7,622 bases of DNA. Origin: Clostridia bacterium (lineage in GTDB: Bacteria > Bacillota > DSM-16504 > Desulfitibacterales > Desulfitibacteraceae). The first letter of the stretch is position 1. The number at the start of each line of letters is the position of its first letter. A model generated the notes under the pieces. The model ran no database searches and had not been told where the DNA came from. It saw only the letters and a list, made by a program, of their open reading frames with translations. Where the stretch lies: contig JAGXSK010000290.1 of assembly GCA_018333845.1 (NCBI GenBank), positions 1 through 7,622 on the forward strand, in the 5' to 3' direction. Below, in pieces: positions 1 to 6,434 of this stretch. Both the position numbers and the translations under genes were made by a program.

Positions 1-5
1 CTAAT

Positions 6-743
6 CTAAATCCTGTTGCCCTTGACCCTTTCTAAAAAGGGTCTATAGATAGGCTGGTCCTTAAACCTTTCCTGTTCTGCCAGGCCACCAGCCTGCAGAA
101 TCAGCCCCAATTCCACAGCCCTGCGTCCCAGGTTCCTGGAGGCTCTAATTGCAACCTGCAGATCAAGGTCAGCTTCCCTTTCCCTTTCACGAAGGGCCTT
201 TCTAGAATTATCATTATACGTCCAACCACCAACGCCAATATATGCCTCCCACATATCTCCTGCCACGGGAATACACTGCATTATAACAGCATGGTTGATT
301 ATATCCGTGATTGTATGCTCCTGTCCTGAAAAAATATGAGCTCCCTGGGCAATGGCTCCAATTACTTTGAGACTCTTGGGCAGCTTGGCCTCCTCTGTAA
401 AAAGGTGCTGGTACCTGCCGAAGGTGCTGTTGCCCAACCTGTCGATAAATGCTTTTACCTGGGCAGGCATCCCCATATGATAAACTGGAACAGAATAAAT
501 AACCACATCTGCTTCAATCCACATTTCCCTTAGTTCCTGGAAATCATCCCTAATTATACATTCCCCCTGCTTGTCACCACATTTGAAGCAGGAAATACAG
601 CCAGCCATTCTCTTGCCCGTAAAGGAGTAAATGCTGGTCTCTACCCCTGTATCAATCTGTGCAGCCTCGTCCATTGCTTTTTCCAGTAAAAACAAACTGT
701 TGCCCTTTCTAGGACTACCGTTAATGCCCAGTACTTTGATCAT
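6..743 (-). CDS. Flavodoxin-fold iron-sulfur flavoprotein (NADPH-dependent FMN reductase-like)
   Basis: Predicted 245-residue cytoplasmic FMN protein, probably an electron-transfer or small-molecule reductase. Visible: the N-terminal flavodoxin-like beta strand and phosphate loop GINGSPRKGNS (about residues 6-16), a cysteine cluster C49-C52-C55-C62 (CX2CX2CX6C), and the family block SVPVYHMGMPAQVKAFIDR (84-102) that helps bind FMN. The compact cysteine pattern matches the CX2CX2CX4-7C motif known to carry a [4Fe-4S] cluster in archaeal and clostridial iron-sulfur flavoproteins; cluster binding here is inferred. An in-frame ATG exists 10 codons upstream (773), but I chose 743 because GGGGAGGG sits 7 nt before it and the flavodoxin strand starts there. 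It is the last gene of the co-directional set, 84 nt after the aminotransferase, and may not be the end of the operon since the window stops 5 nt past its stop codon. Redox partner and substrate are unknown. Confidence 0.88.
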   Translation of the reverse strand: MIKVLGINGSPRKGNSLFLLEKAMDEAAQIDTGVETSIYSFTGKRMAGCISCFKCGDKQGECIIRDDFQELREMWIEADVVIYSVPVYHMGMPAQVKAFIDRLGNSTFGRYQHLFTEEAKLPKSLKVIGAIAQGAHIFSGQEHTITDIINHAVIMQCIPVAGDMWEAYIGVGGWTYNDNSRKALREREREADLDLQVAIRASRNLGRRAVELGLILQAGGLAEQERFKDQPIYRPFLERVKGNRI

Positions 744-750
744 TGCTAAA

Positions 751-758
751 CCCTCCCC
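751..758 (-). promoter_or_regulatory. Ribosome binding site fixing the flavoprotein start
   Basis: Minus-strand GGGGAGGG lies 7 nt upstream of the ATG at 743. The alternative ATG at 773 has no comparable purine-rich site before it, so this decides the start in favour of the shorter protein. Confidence 0.75.
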
Positions 759-827
759 TTGTGCAGCAGTCATCGAAAAATTTCCAATTACCCACTTGAC
801 ATCATACCCGCTGCTCTTTCTGGCATC

Positions 828-1991
828 TTATAAATCTATAACCACCCTTCTAATCCTTTCCATGGCTTCAATAATCTTGTCTTCTGAATTTGCACAGGAT
901 AATCTCAAATAACCTTCTCCAGCCTTGCCAAAGCCAGTGCCTGGAATAGTCACTACCCTGCCCCTGGTTAAAAACAGGTGGGCTGCTTCAGCGGAGCTCA
1001 TTCCTAAATCCTTTATATTAGGGAAAAGGTAAATGGTGCCCTGGGGCTCAGCACAAGACATTCCGGGAATTTCCCTGATGGCATCAAGGATAAGCCTGGT
1101 TCGCTTTATATAAGACTCCCTTGCCATGTGGACAAAATCCTGGGGCCCTGTTGCTGCAGCCAGGGCTGCATGCTGGCCCATGGAGCTCACACAGGCTACT
1201 ACATTTTCCTGTAATCTTACCATGCTGCTTATGATGTCTTCATTGGCAATGGCATAACCTACCCGCCATCCAGTCATGGCATAGGTTTTTGAAAAGCTAT
1301 TTATGGTAATAACCCGCTCGGCCATTCCCGGCAGGGATGCCAGGGAAACATGTTCTGTATCCCCAAAAACTAACCTGTCATAGACCTCATCTGAATAAAC
1401 AAGGAGGTCATACTTCTTCACCACATGTGCAACGGCCTGCAGCTCCTCCCTGGTCATTACCCCACCTGTAGGATTGTTAGGTGTATTAATTAAAATGGCC
1501 CTGGTCTTAGAACTAATATGCTTTTCCAGGTCTGCTGCCTGCAGTCGAAAGCCATTTTCCTCTTTTACTTCAACAGGTACTGGAACAGCCCCGACCAGTC
1601 TTATTTGAGAAAAATGGTTGGGCCAGGCGGGGTCCTGCACAAGCACCTCATCACCAGGATTAAGGGTTGCTGCCATTCCCAGATACAGGGCACCCATGGC
1701 TCCTGCAGTAATAACCACTTCCTTGTCAGGCTCACATTTGATGCCATAATCTCTTTCAGCTACTTCAGCTATGGCTGTCCTAACATGGAGGTAGCCAGCG
1801 TTGGCAGTATAATGGGTAGCTCCCTCCCTGGCAGCCTTAAAAGCTGCCTCAGTTACATGGGGAGGTGTATCGAAGTCAGGCTCACCAATACCAAGACTTA
1901 TTACATCCTCCATGGCAGCTGCAATATTGAACATTTTTCTAATTTCTGATTGGGATAAGTTCATGGCCTTTTCAGATATGAACCGTTTCAT
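828..1991 (-). CDS. Class I/II PLP-dependent aminotransferase
   Basis: A 387-residue fold-type I aminotransferase of the AspC/PatA-like group, full length for the family. It should transfer an amino group between an amino acid and a 2-oxo acid in the cytoplasm using PLP. Visible: SLGIGEPDFDTP (32-43), DPAWPNH (120-126), NTPNNPTGG (169-177) with the PLP-binding Asn, YSDEVYDRLVF (199-209) with Asp201 and Tyr204, SFSKTYAMTGWRVGY (232-246) with Lys235 as the Schiff-base lysine, and YLRLS with Arg363 for the substrate alpha-carboxylate. All key residues are present, so it should be active. The ATG at 1991 gives the usual N-terminus (FISEKAMNLSQSEIRKM); an AAAGGTG site precedes it at rather long spacing (about 11 nt). 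It lies 64 nt after the hydantoinase-like gene with no obvious terminator between, so cotranscription is likely. Substrate cannot be assigned; the context suggests the amino acid released by the upstream ring-processing genes. Confidence 0.92.
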   Translation of the reverse strand: MKRFISEKAMNLSQSEIRKMFNIAAAMEDVISLGIGEPDFDTPPHVTEAAFKAAREGATHYTANAGYLHVRTAIAEVAERDYGIKCEPDKEVVITAGAMGALYLGMAATLNPGDEVLVQDPAWPNHFSQIRLVGAVPVPVEVKEENGFRLQAADLEKHISSKTRAILINTPNNPTGGVMTREELQAVAHVVKKYDLLVYSDEVYDRLVFGDTEHVSLASLPGMAERVITINSFSKTYAMTGWRVGYAIANEDIISSMVRLQENVVACVSSMGQHAALAAATGPQDFVHMARESYIKRTRLILDAIREIPGMSCAEPQGTIYLFPNIKDLGMSSAEAAHLFLTRGRVVTIPGTGFGKAGEGYLRLSCANSEDKIIEAMERIRRVVIDL

Positions 1992-2055
1992 ACAAGAGTC
2001 AACACCTTTCTGATAAATCCCTTTTAATCTTTGTTCCTATTTTATGCTGCTTGCT

Positions 2056-3666
2056 TTATACATACTGCCTGCTTGCCAGTTCAGGGCTGCCCTCAGATGG
2101 GAGTTCACCGGCTGCCTTGATCTTTAAACGTACAGCGTCTACAGGCAGATAGGCTACAGGGAATTCCTCAACGTCAAGGATTTCAACAGTCCTGCTGTCT
2201 GCCCCGGCCCTTACAGCTTCGGCTATAGCCTGACTTTTTGCTTCCCTCATGACCTGTTCTCTAGTTTTTGACCTCAGGGACCAGATTTTATCAACCTCAC
2301 CGCCCACCTTGGCTATTGCTGCACCAATGGCATTGGCAAATTCATAGTTTTTTGGTCTGATGACTTCAGAGGCACCTTTGAGGGTACTGTTGACCATTAG
2401 ACTTCCCCCGCCAACCAGTATTACAGGCAGAGGGTCATGACTAGTTTTAATCTTGTCAATGGCACCTTCAATAATTGAATTTACTTTTGCAAATACCTGC
2501 CTGATCACGCCTTCCTGTACAGGCACGGGCCTGCCCCCCGGATGTATCTTGTTCATATCAAGTATATTTGCTGCCATGGCTGCATCAGTTAGAGTCAGGG
2601 TATCCCCTCCCCAGGTCTTACCCCGGCTGATGATGTTGTATCCCACACTTTCAGGGCCTATTTCAATTTTCCCATGGCCCAATTTAACAATACTGCCGCC
2701 GCCAAGGCCCAGGGATATTAAATCAGGCATCCTGAAATTGGTCTCAACCTCTCCCAGGGCCACGGACATGTATGACTCCCTGGGATATCCATTCTGCAAA
2801 ATCCCTATATCCGTTGAGGTTCCACCCACATCAATGACGATACAATCCTTTAAACCGCTCAAAAATGCTGCACCTCTAATACTGTTGCTGGGACCAGAAC
2901 AGATTGTTAATATGGAATACTTTTTTGCATATTCAATGGACATTAAAGTGCCGTCATTCTGACTGAAGTAGGTAGGTGCCTTAATATTCCTCAACCTCAA
3001 GGCCTTTTCCAGGCCTTCAGCTATATTTTTGGCTACCATGGCAAGGGCTGCATTTAAGGCAGCTGAATTTTCCCTTTCCAGAAGTCCTATGCTGCCAACC
3101 TGGTGGGACAAGGTAATAGGAAAACCTGGGCCAAGGACTTCTTCCGCCAGCCTGCCAACTTCCAGCTCCTGCTGGGCACATACTGGTGAAAAAACTCCAC
3201 AGACTGCTATTGCTTCCAACCTCTGCCGCTTAATTTCCAGCAAGACCGTGCGAACCTGTTCCTCATTTATCTGGGAAATGGGCCTTCCGTCAAATTCATA
3301 ACCCCCGTCAACCAGGAACCAGTTATTTCCTATGGCTTCCCTTAAATCTTCTGCCCAGGTAAAAAAGGGCTCTATTTCTGAAACTGAAGGGCTGCCGATA
3401 CGGATAAGACCTATTCTTGCCAGGCCCTGCCTCTGCAAAATAGCGTTTCTGCTCTGGGTAGTCCCAATCATAACGTAATTAATCTGCTCAGAGCTTATGG
3501 TACTTGCCTCAAGAACTGCCTCCATGGATTGTACTATGCCGGTTTCCACATCAGGCGAGGTAGGAACTTTAACAGACCCCAGCAAACTGCCTCTACCCCT
3601 GGTAAAATCAAGAATTACAGCATCTGTATGGGTGCCTCCCACATCAACTGCTAACCTTATTGTCAT
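2056..3666 (-). CDS. Hydantoinase/oxoprolinase (HyuA-like) family protein, short form
   Basis: A 536-residue member of the hydantoinase A/5-oxoprolinase superfamily, an actin/hexokinase-like ATPase fold. Known members open five-membered cyclic amides such as hydantoins and 5-oxoproline with ATP. Visible: N-terminal phosphate loop DVGGTHTDAV (8-17), IGTTQSRNAIL (67-77, matching the family's GTT..TNA block), CSGPSNSIRGAAFLSG (256-271), the second phosphate loop IDVGGTSTDIG (278-288), a glycine-rich LGLGGGSIVKLG (319-330), and VGGGS (418-422). It is shorter than classical HyuA (about 700 residues) because the usual long C-terminal part is missing; it is not truncated by mutation, as all core loops are intact. 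ATG at 3666 overlaps the DUF917 stop as ATGA, with AGGGAGGTG 7 nt upstream, so translation is probably coupled. No HyuB-type subunit is in the window, so the DUF917 protein is the likely partner (inference). Confidence 0.88.
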   Translation of the reverse strand: MTIRLAVDVGGTHTDAVILDFTRGRGSLLGSVKVPTSPDVETGIVQSMEAVLEASTISSEQINYVMIGTTQSRNAILQRQGLARIGLIRIGSPSVSEIEPFFTWAEDLREAIGNNWFLVDGGYEFDGRPISQINEEQVRTVLLEIKRQRLEAIAVCGVFSPVCAQQELEVGRLAEEVLGPGFPITLSHQVGSIGLLERENSAALNAALAMVAKNIAEGLEKALRLRNIKAPTYFSQNDGTLMSIEYAKKYSILTICSGPSNSIRGAAFLSGLKDCIVIDVGGTSTDIGILQNGYPRESYMSVALGEVETNFRMPDLISLGLGGGSIVKLGHGKIEIGPESVGYNIISRGKTWGGDTLTLTDAAMAANILDMNKIHPGGRPVPVQEGVIRQVFAKVNSIIEGAIDKIKTSHDPLPVILVGGGSLMVNSTLKGASEVIRPKNYEFANAIGAAIAKVGGEVDKIWSLRSKTREQVMREAKSQAIAEAVRAGADSRTVEILDVEEFPVAYLPVDAVRLKIKAAGELPSEGSPELASRQYV

Positions 3667-4814
3667 CCCTGTGCACCTCCCTTTTCCAGAAAGCCTTTGT
3701 TTGCCCTTTGGATAGCCCTGAATTTTTCCAGGACCTCTAATGGGATATAATCAATGTCATAGCCAAACTTCCGAGGTCCCCATACCTGCAGTGCACTTTC
3801 TGTCCTCATTATTTCGGGGGTAGGAATACCAATTACAGTTACCCTGTAGCCATACTTCAGCTGCTCAATGGAAAGGGGAAAACCTGTTTCTGCATCAAGA
3901 TAGGTAATAATGTCCGGCACCAGGGCAGCAGTTTCATTATCTACCAGGGCAATAATGTTTTCATTTTGAAATTCTATTATACATTCACTGCCAGAAAAAT
4001 CCTTAATCCCCCGGATAACTGCCCTTCCCCGCAGGTAGCTGTTGTTTAATCTACGTTCAATATCAGTAATCTTACCCTGAAAGAGTTTAATGGCCCTGCC
4101 ATAGGTGGAATTGCTTGTAACCTGGGAAATGGCCTCAAAGGTATCACCCTTTTCCTGTATTGCCTTACGTATAGCTGTGCCAAGCTTTAGTCCAAAGGAA
4201 ACAGTTCCAGTAATGGCGGTTTCCTTCATCTGCTCCCCTGTCATCACATAACCAGCCATATTGCCAATGCCTCCTGTAGAGGCAAGAAGACTTCTGGCAA
4301 TTTCCGCTAATCTGTAGTTATCTTTTACCTTAAGTAAAATGTAATCATCTTTTTCAGTATTGATAGCCATGGGTGAACCACTAATGCCGTATATATGGAA
4401 ACTGCTCATCTGGTGTTCGGGCAGGGCTCTTCCCATTCCATCACTATCTATTACAGGAATGCCTGCCCTGGCAGCAACCATAAAGGGAATTATGGCATTT
4501 AATCCACCTGCCTCTGCCGGCATGGTAGCAAAGGCCTTGCTCCGCAAATAATTTTCCAGCATTTTTAATGCACCGTAGGCTTCTTTGCCATTTAATAGCT
4601 TTTCCTGGAGAACCGTAGTAGCTCCCATGAAGGCAGTAGGTATTATCAAGGCGTCATCAGGCACCATAAAAGGCTGCAGCAGCTGGACAGGTCCGAATTT
4701 TTGGATTATTTTTTGGGCAAGAAGCCTGGTTATGTAAGGATCTCCTCCTCCCCCGGCTCCTAACACCGTGGCCCCAAGGGCCAAATCTTCTATGTCTTTA
4801 TGATTAATATACAT
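3663..4814 (-). CDS. DUF917 family protein (S-methyl thiohydantoin desulfurase-like family)
   Basis: A 383-residue cytoplasmic protein with the DUF917 signature: glycine-rich LGAGGGGDPY (18-27) near the N-terminus, AEAGGLNA (100-107), DSDGMGRALPE (123-133), and the C-terminal block WGPRKFGYDIDYIPLE (345-360). Length and motif order fit an intact member. From memory, this Pfam family has been renamed after an S-methyl thiohydantoin desulfurase, and members are habitually encoded beside HyuA-like proteins, as here; which reaction this copy performs is not readable from sequence. The ATG at 4814 has AGGAG 6 nt upstream. It is the first gene behind a sigma-54 promoter and overlaps the next gene by 4 nt (ATGA). 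I infer that it and the HyuA-like protein form a functional pair acting on a cyclic imide or thiohydantoin-like substrate. Confidence 0.85.
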   Translation of the reverse strand: MYINHKDIEDLALGATVLGAGGGGDPYITRLLAQKIIQKFGPVQLLQPFMVPDDALIIPTAFMGATTVLQEKLLNGKEAYGALKMLENYLRSKAFATMPAEAGGLNAIIPFMVAARAGIPVIDSDGMGRALPEHQMSSFHIYGISGSPMAINTEKDDYILLKVKDNYRLAEIARSLLASTGGIGNMAGYVMTGEQMKETAITGTVSFGLKLGTAIRKAIQEKGDTFEAISQVTSNSTYGRAIKLFQGKITDIERRLNNSYLRGRAVIRGIKDFSGSECIIEFQNENIIALVDNETAALVPDIITYLDAETGFPLSIEQLKYGYRVTVIGIPTPEIMRTESALQVWGPRKFGYDIDYIPLEVLEKFRAIQRANKGFLEKGGAQG

Positions 4815-4846
4815 ATCTATCTCCTCTCGCGGTTAATTAATACATT

Positions 4847-4862
4847 TGCAAAAACTTTGCCA
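4847..4862 (-). promoter_or_regulatory. Sigma-54 (-24/-12) promoter of the DUF917 operon
   Basis: On the minus strand the sequence reads TGGCAAAGTTTTTGCA. It carries the invariant GG and GC with exactly 10 nt between them, as in the consensus TGGCACG-N4-TTGCA. The GC (4849-4848) predicts a start near 4836, giving a short leader of about 22 nt holding the AGGAG site of DUF917. A sigma-54 activator gene lies directly upstream and its probable binding site is at 4935-4951, which strongly supports the call. No competing sigma-A promoter was evident in this gap. Confidence 0.85.
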
Positions 4863-4887
4863 TACTCTAAAAGTTCTGAAAATAAAT

Positions 4888-4937
4888 AAAAAACCGCAGG
4901 AAAGTTGATAAATTACTAAATTTTTCTCGCGGTTTTT
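4888..4937 (-). terminator. Probable intrinsic terminator of the activator gene
   Basis: In minus-strand reading, AAAAACCGC (4937-4929) pairs with GCGGTTTTT (4897-4889) and runs into a T-tract (4893-4888) followed by further T-rich sequence. The arms enclose about 31 nt; GAAA/TTTC inside can extend the stem beyond a two-base mismatch. It begins 31 nt past the activator stop codon, so it could insulate the sigma-54-driven operon from activator transcription. The loop is long, so efficiency is uncertain. Confidence 0.55.
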
Positions 4938-4951
4938 CTCAATATGAGAAA
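4935..4951. promoter_or_regulatory. Putative activator binding site (UAS) for the operon
   Basis: A perfect inverted repeat TTTCTCA-ATA-TGAGAAA. Its centre (4943) is about 81 bp upstream of the -24 end of the sigma-54 promoter and about 107 bp from the predicted start, the usual range for an enhancer-binding protein. The identical 7-nt arms with the same 3-nt spacing recur only upstream of the activator gene (6338-6354). Binding by this activator is inferred from that pairing. Confidence 0.75.
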
Positions 4952-4967
4952 TTTAAAAAGCCTCATA

Positions 4968-6317
4968 TTAAATCTTTTTCAATTTCCTATAAAGGGTGGC
5001 AACACTAATTCCCAGGGCTTTTGCAGCTTCTCTTTTTCCCCTTGTGCAATGGCCGTATTTTTCAAGGGCTGCAATTATTTGATTGCTTTCCATATCCTTA
5101 ACCTTTAATAAAGCTGCATCCTGGTCTGGCTCATATGCCTGGCAGATGCCTTCTCCAGGCAAGTTTTTTTGTTCAAGGCTTCCAAGGAGATAGGGAGGCA
5201 GGCTGTCCATGTCAAACATGGCACTTTGTTCAGGCAGGTTAACCATATACTCTATAACGTTTTCAAGTTCCCGTACATTTCCAGGCCAGGAGTAATTAAA
5301 GAACTGATTTAGCACCTTGGCCGAAAACCTTTTGCTGGGTTTGCCTGCAAGGACAGTATGCTTTTTTAAAAAATACTCCAGGAGTACGTATATATCTTCC
5401 TTCCTCTCCCGCAAGGGCGGAATATACAAGGGAAGTACATTGAGACGGTAATACAAATCATCCCTGAATTTGTTATCAGCCACCAGCCTGCGCAGGTCCT
5501 TGTGGGTGGCAGCAATAATACGCACATCTACTGGTATCTGCCTGGTTCCTCCCACCCTTTCTATCTTTTTCTCCTGCAGCACCCGCAAGAGCTTGGCCTG
5601 TAAAAACATGGGCATGTCACCAATTTCATCAAGAAATACCGTACCCCCTGAAGCTATCTCAAACCTTCCTGGTTTTCCTCCCTTGACCGCACCTGTAAAG
5701 GAACCCTCTTCATATCCAAAGAGCTCACTTTCCAAAAGATTTTCCGGGATTGCAGCACAGTTCACAGGCATGAAAGGTTTATCCTTTCTTGGACTAGCTG
5801 CATGCAGGGCCTGGGCAAATAACTCCTTGCCTGTACCTGTCTCCCCTTGGATTAAAACAGTTGAATCCCCCAGGGCAAAAGCCTTCCCTTTCTTCTTTAA
5901 CTGTTCAAGTTTTTCCCCTGGACCTATAATGTCATTAAAGGTGTAAAAAGCGTGATAGGATTTTTTACCTGTCTCATTTACTACACCCATCTGCTGCTTT
6001 AAATAGAGGATGTTCACCTTTACCTCGCCTTGTGCAATTACCTGTTCAAGCCTGCAGACGCAAAACAGGTTTCTATCCCTGGTGGGAATTGGCAGGATTT
6101 CCTCCACAATCCCCTTGAGCTGCTTTCCCATTTCTTTAGCCAGAAAGGAATCTGGAAACAGCTCAAGAAAGGACCTGATCTGAAAATCTTCCTTTAACCC
6201 AAGAATATCTTTAGCCTTATCAGTTCCATAGAGGATGTTAGTGCTGGTATCCAGGATAAGTATTCCTTCACTGCTAAGCTCTAGTGCTTTTGATAAATAC
6301 TTGCTATCAAGGCCCAC
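4968..6317 (-). CDS. Sigma-54-dependent transcriptional activator (PAS, AAA+, Fis-type HTH)
   Basis: A 449-residue enhancer-binding protein. The N-terminus resembles a PAS sensor (about 6-50, LELSSEGILILDTSTNILYG), probably detecting a ligand or redox state; there is no phosphoreceiver domain. The AAA+ domain spans about 127-365: Walker A GETGTGKE (158-165), sigma-54-contact loop GSFTGA (205-210, a natural variant of GAFTGA), Walker B GGTVFLDEIGD (224-234), RIIAATHKDL (266-275), arginine-finger segment FRDDLYYRLNV (284-294), PLRERKEDI (301-309) and WPGNVRELENVIEY (344-357). A Fis-type helix-turn-helix closes the protein (about 410-449). All catalytic motifs are intact. Translation starts at GTG (6317) with GGGGAGGA 6 nt upstream. 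It lies immediately upstream of the sigma-54 promoter of the DUF917 operon, which it very probably activates. The matching inverted repeat in front of its own gene suggests autoregulation. The signal is unknown, perhaps the operon substrate. Confidence 0.93.
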   Translation of the reverse strand: MGLDSKYLSKALELSSEGILILDTSTNILYGTDKAKDILGLKEDFQIRSFLELFPDSFLAKEMGKQLKGIVEEILPIPTRDRNLFCVCRLEQVIAQGEVKVNILYLKQQMGVVNETGKKSYHAFYTFNDIIGPGEKLEQLKKKGKAFALGDSTVLIQGETGTGKELFAQALHAASPRKDKPFMPVNCAAIPENLLESELFGYEEGSFTGAVKGGKPGRFEIASGGTVFLDEIGDMPMFLQAKLLRVLQEKKIERVGGTRQIPVDVRIIAATHKDLRRLVADNKFRDDLYYRLNVLPLYIPPLRERKEDIYVLLEYFLKKHTVLAGKPSKRFSAKVLNQFFNYSWPGNVRELENVIEYMVNLPEQSAMFDMDSLPPYLLGSLEQKNLPGEGICQAYEPDQDAALLKVKDMESNQIIAALEKYGHCTRGKREAAKALGISVATLYRKLKKI

Positions 6318-6337
6318 ACTAAATCCTCCCCTTGGCT

Positions 6338-6354
6338 TTTCTCATTTTGAGAAA
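6338..6354. promoter_or_regulatory. Second copy of the activator-type inverted repeat, upstream of the activator gene
   Basis: A perfect inverted repeat TTTCTCA-TTT-TGAGAAA with the same arms and spacing as the site at 4935-4951. It sits just upstream of the ribosome binding site of the activator gene. A further lone half-site TTTCTCA lies at 6368-6374. The position suggests autoregulation: it would be downstream of the extended -10 at 6378-6386, where bound protein would block transcription. Confidence 0.7.
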
Positions 6355-6366
6355 TGATTATCATTT
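6352..6366. promoter_or_regulatory. 15-bp palindrome abutting the activator-type site
   Basis: AAATGAT-T-ATCATTT on the plus strand is a perfect palindrome sharing three bases with the repeat at 6338-6354. Its minus-strand core AATGATAATCATT matches the centre of the classical Fur box, but the outer bases do not follow that consensus. It may be an operator for an unknown regulator or chance in AT-rich DNA. Confidence 0.35.
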
Positions 6367-6377
6367 TTTTCTCATTC

Positions 6378-6386
6378 ATTTTACCA
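6378..6386 (-). promoter_or_regulatory. Possible extended -10 promoter of the activator gene
   Basis: The minus strand reads TGG-TAAAAT, an extended -10 element about 60 bp upstream of the GTG start. No convincing -35 hexamer is found at 17 nt (CTGCAA). No -24/-12 element was seen here, so the activator is probably transcribed by a housekeeping sigma factor. Confidence 0.4.
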
Positions 6387-6434
6387 TATATTCAGAAAAA
6401 TTGCAGATTATTTTAATAAAGAAAACCGGGCAAA

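Noticed and set aside
744..827. GCAGC and GCTGC arms in the aminotransferase-flavoprotein gap, as a possible terminator.
   Set aside because: The arms are five bases, the loop is long and no T-tract follows; the two genes may well be cotranscribed.
1518..1949. A plus-strand open frame of 143 codons.
   Set aside because: It lies entirely antisense to the aminotransferase, has no ribosome binding site and gives a low-complexity translation without recognisable motifs.
2453..2962. A plus-strand open frame of 169 codons.
   Set aside because: It is antisense to the conserved core of the HyuA-like gene, including its phosphate loop, so it is a shadow frame.
5470..5946. A plus-strand open frame of 158 codons.
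   Set aside because: It is antisense to the AAA+ domain of the activator; the serine/proline-rich translation is typical of shadow frames.
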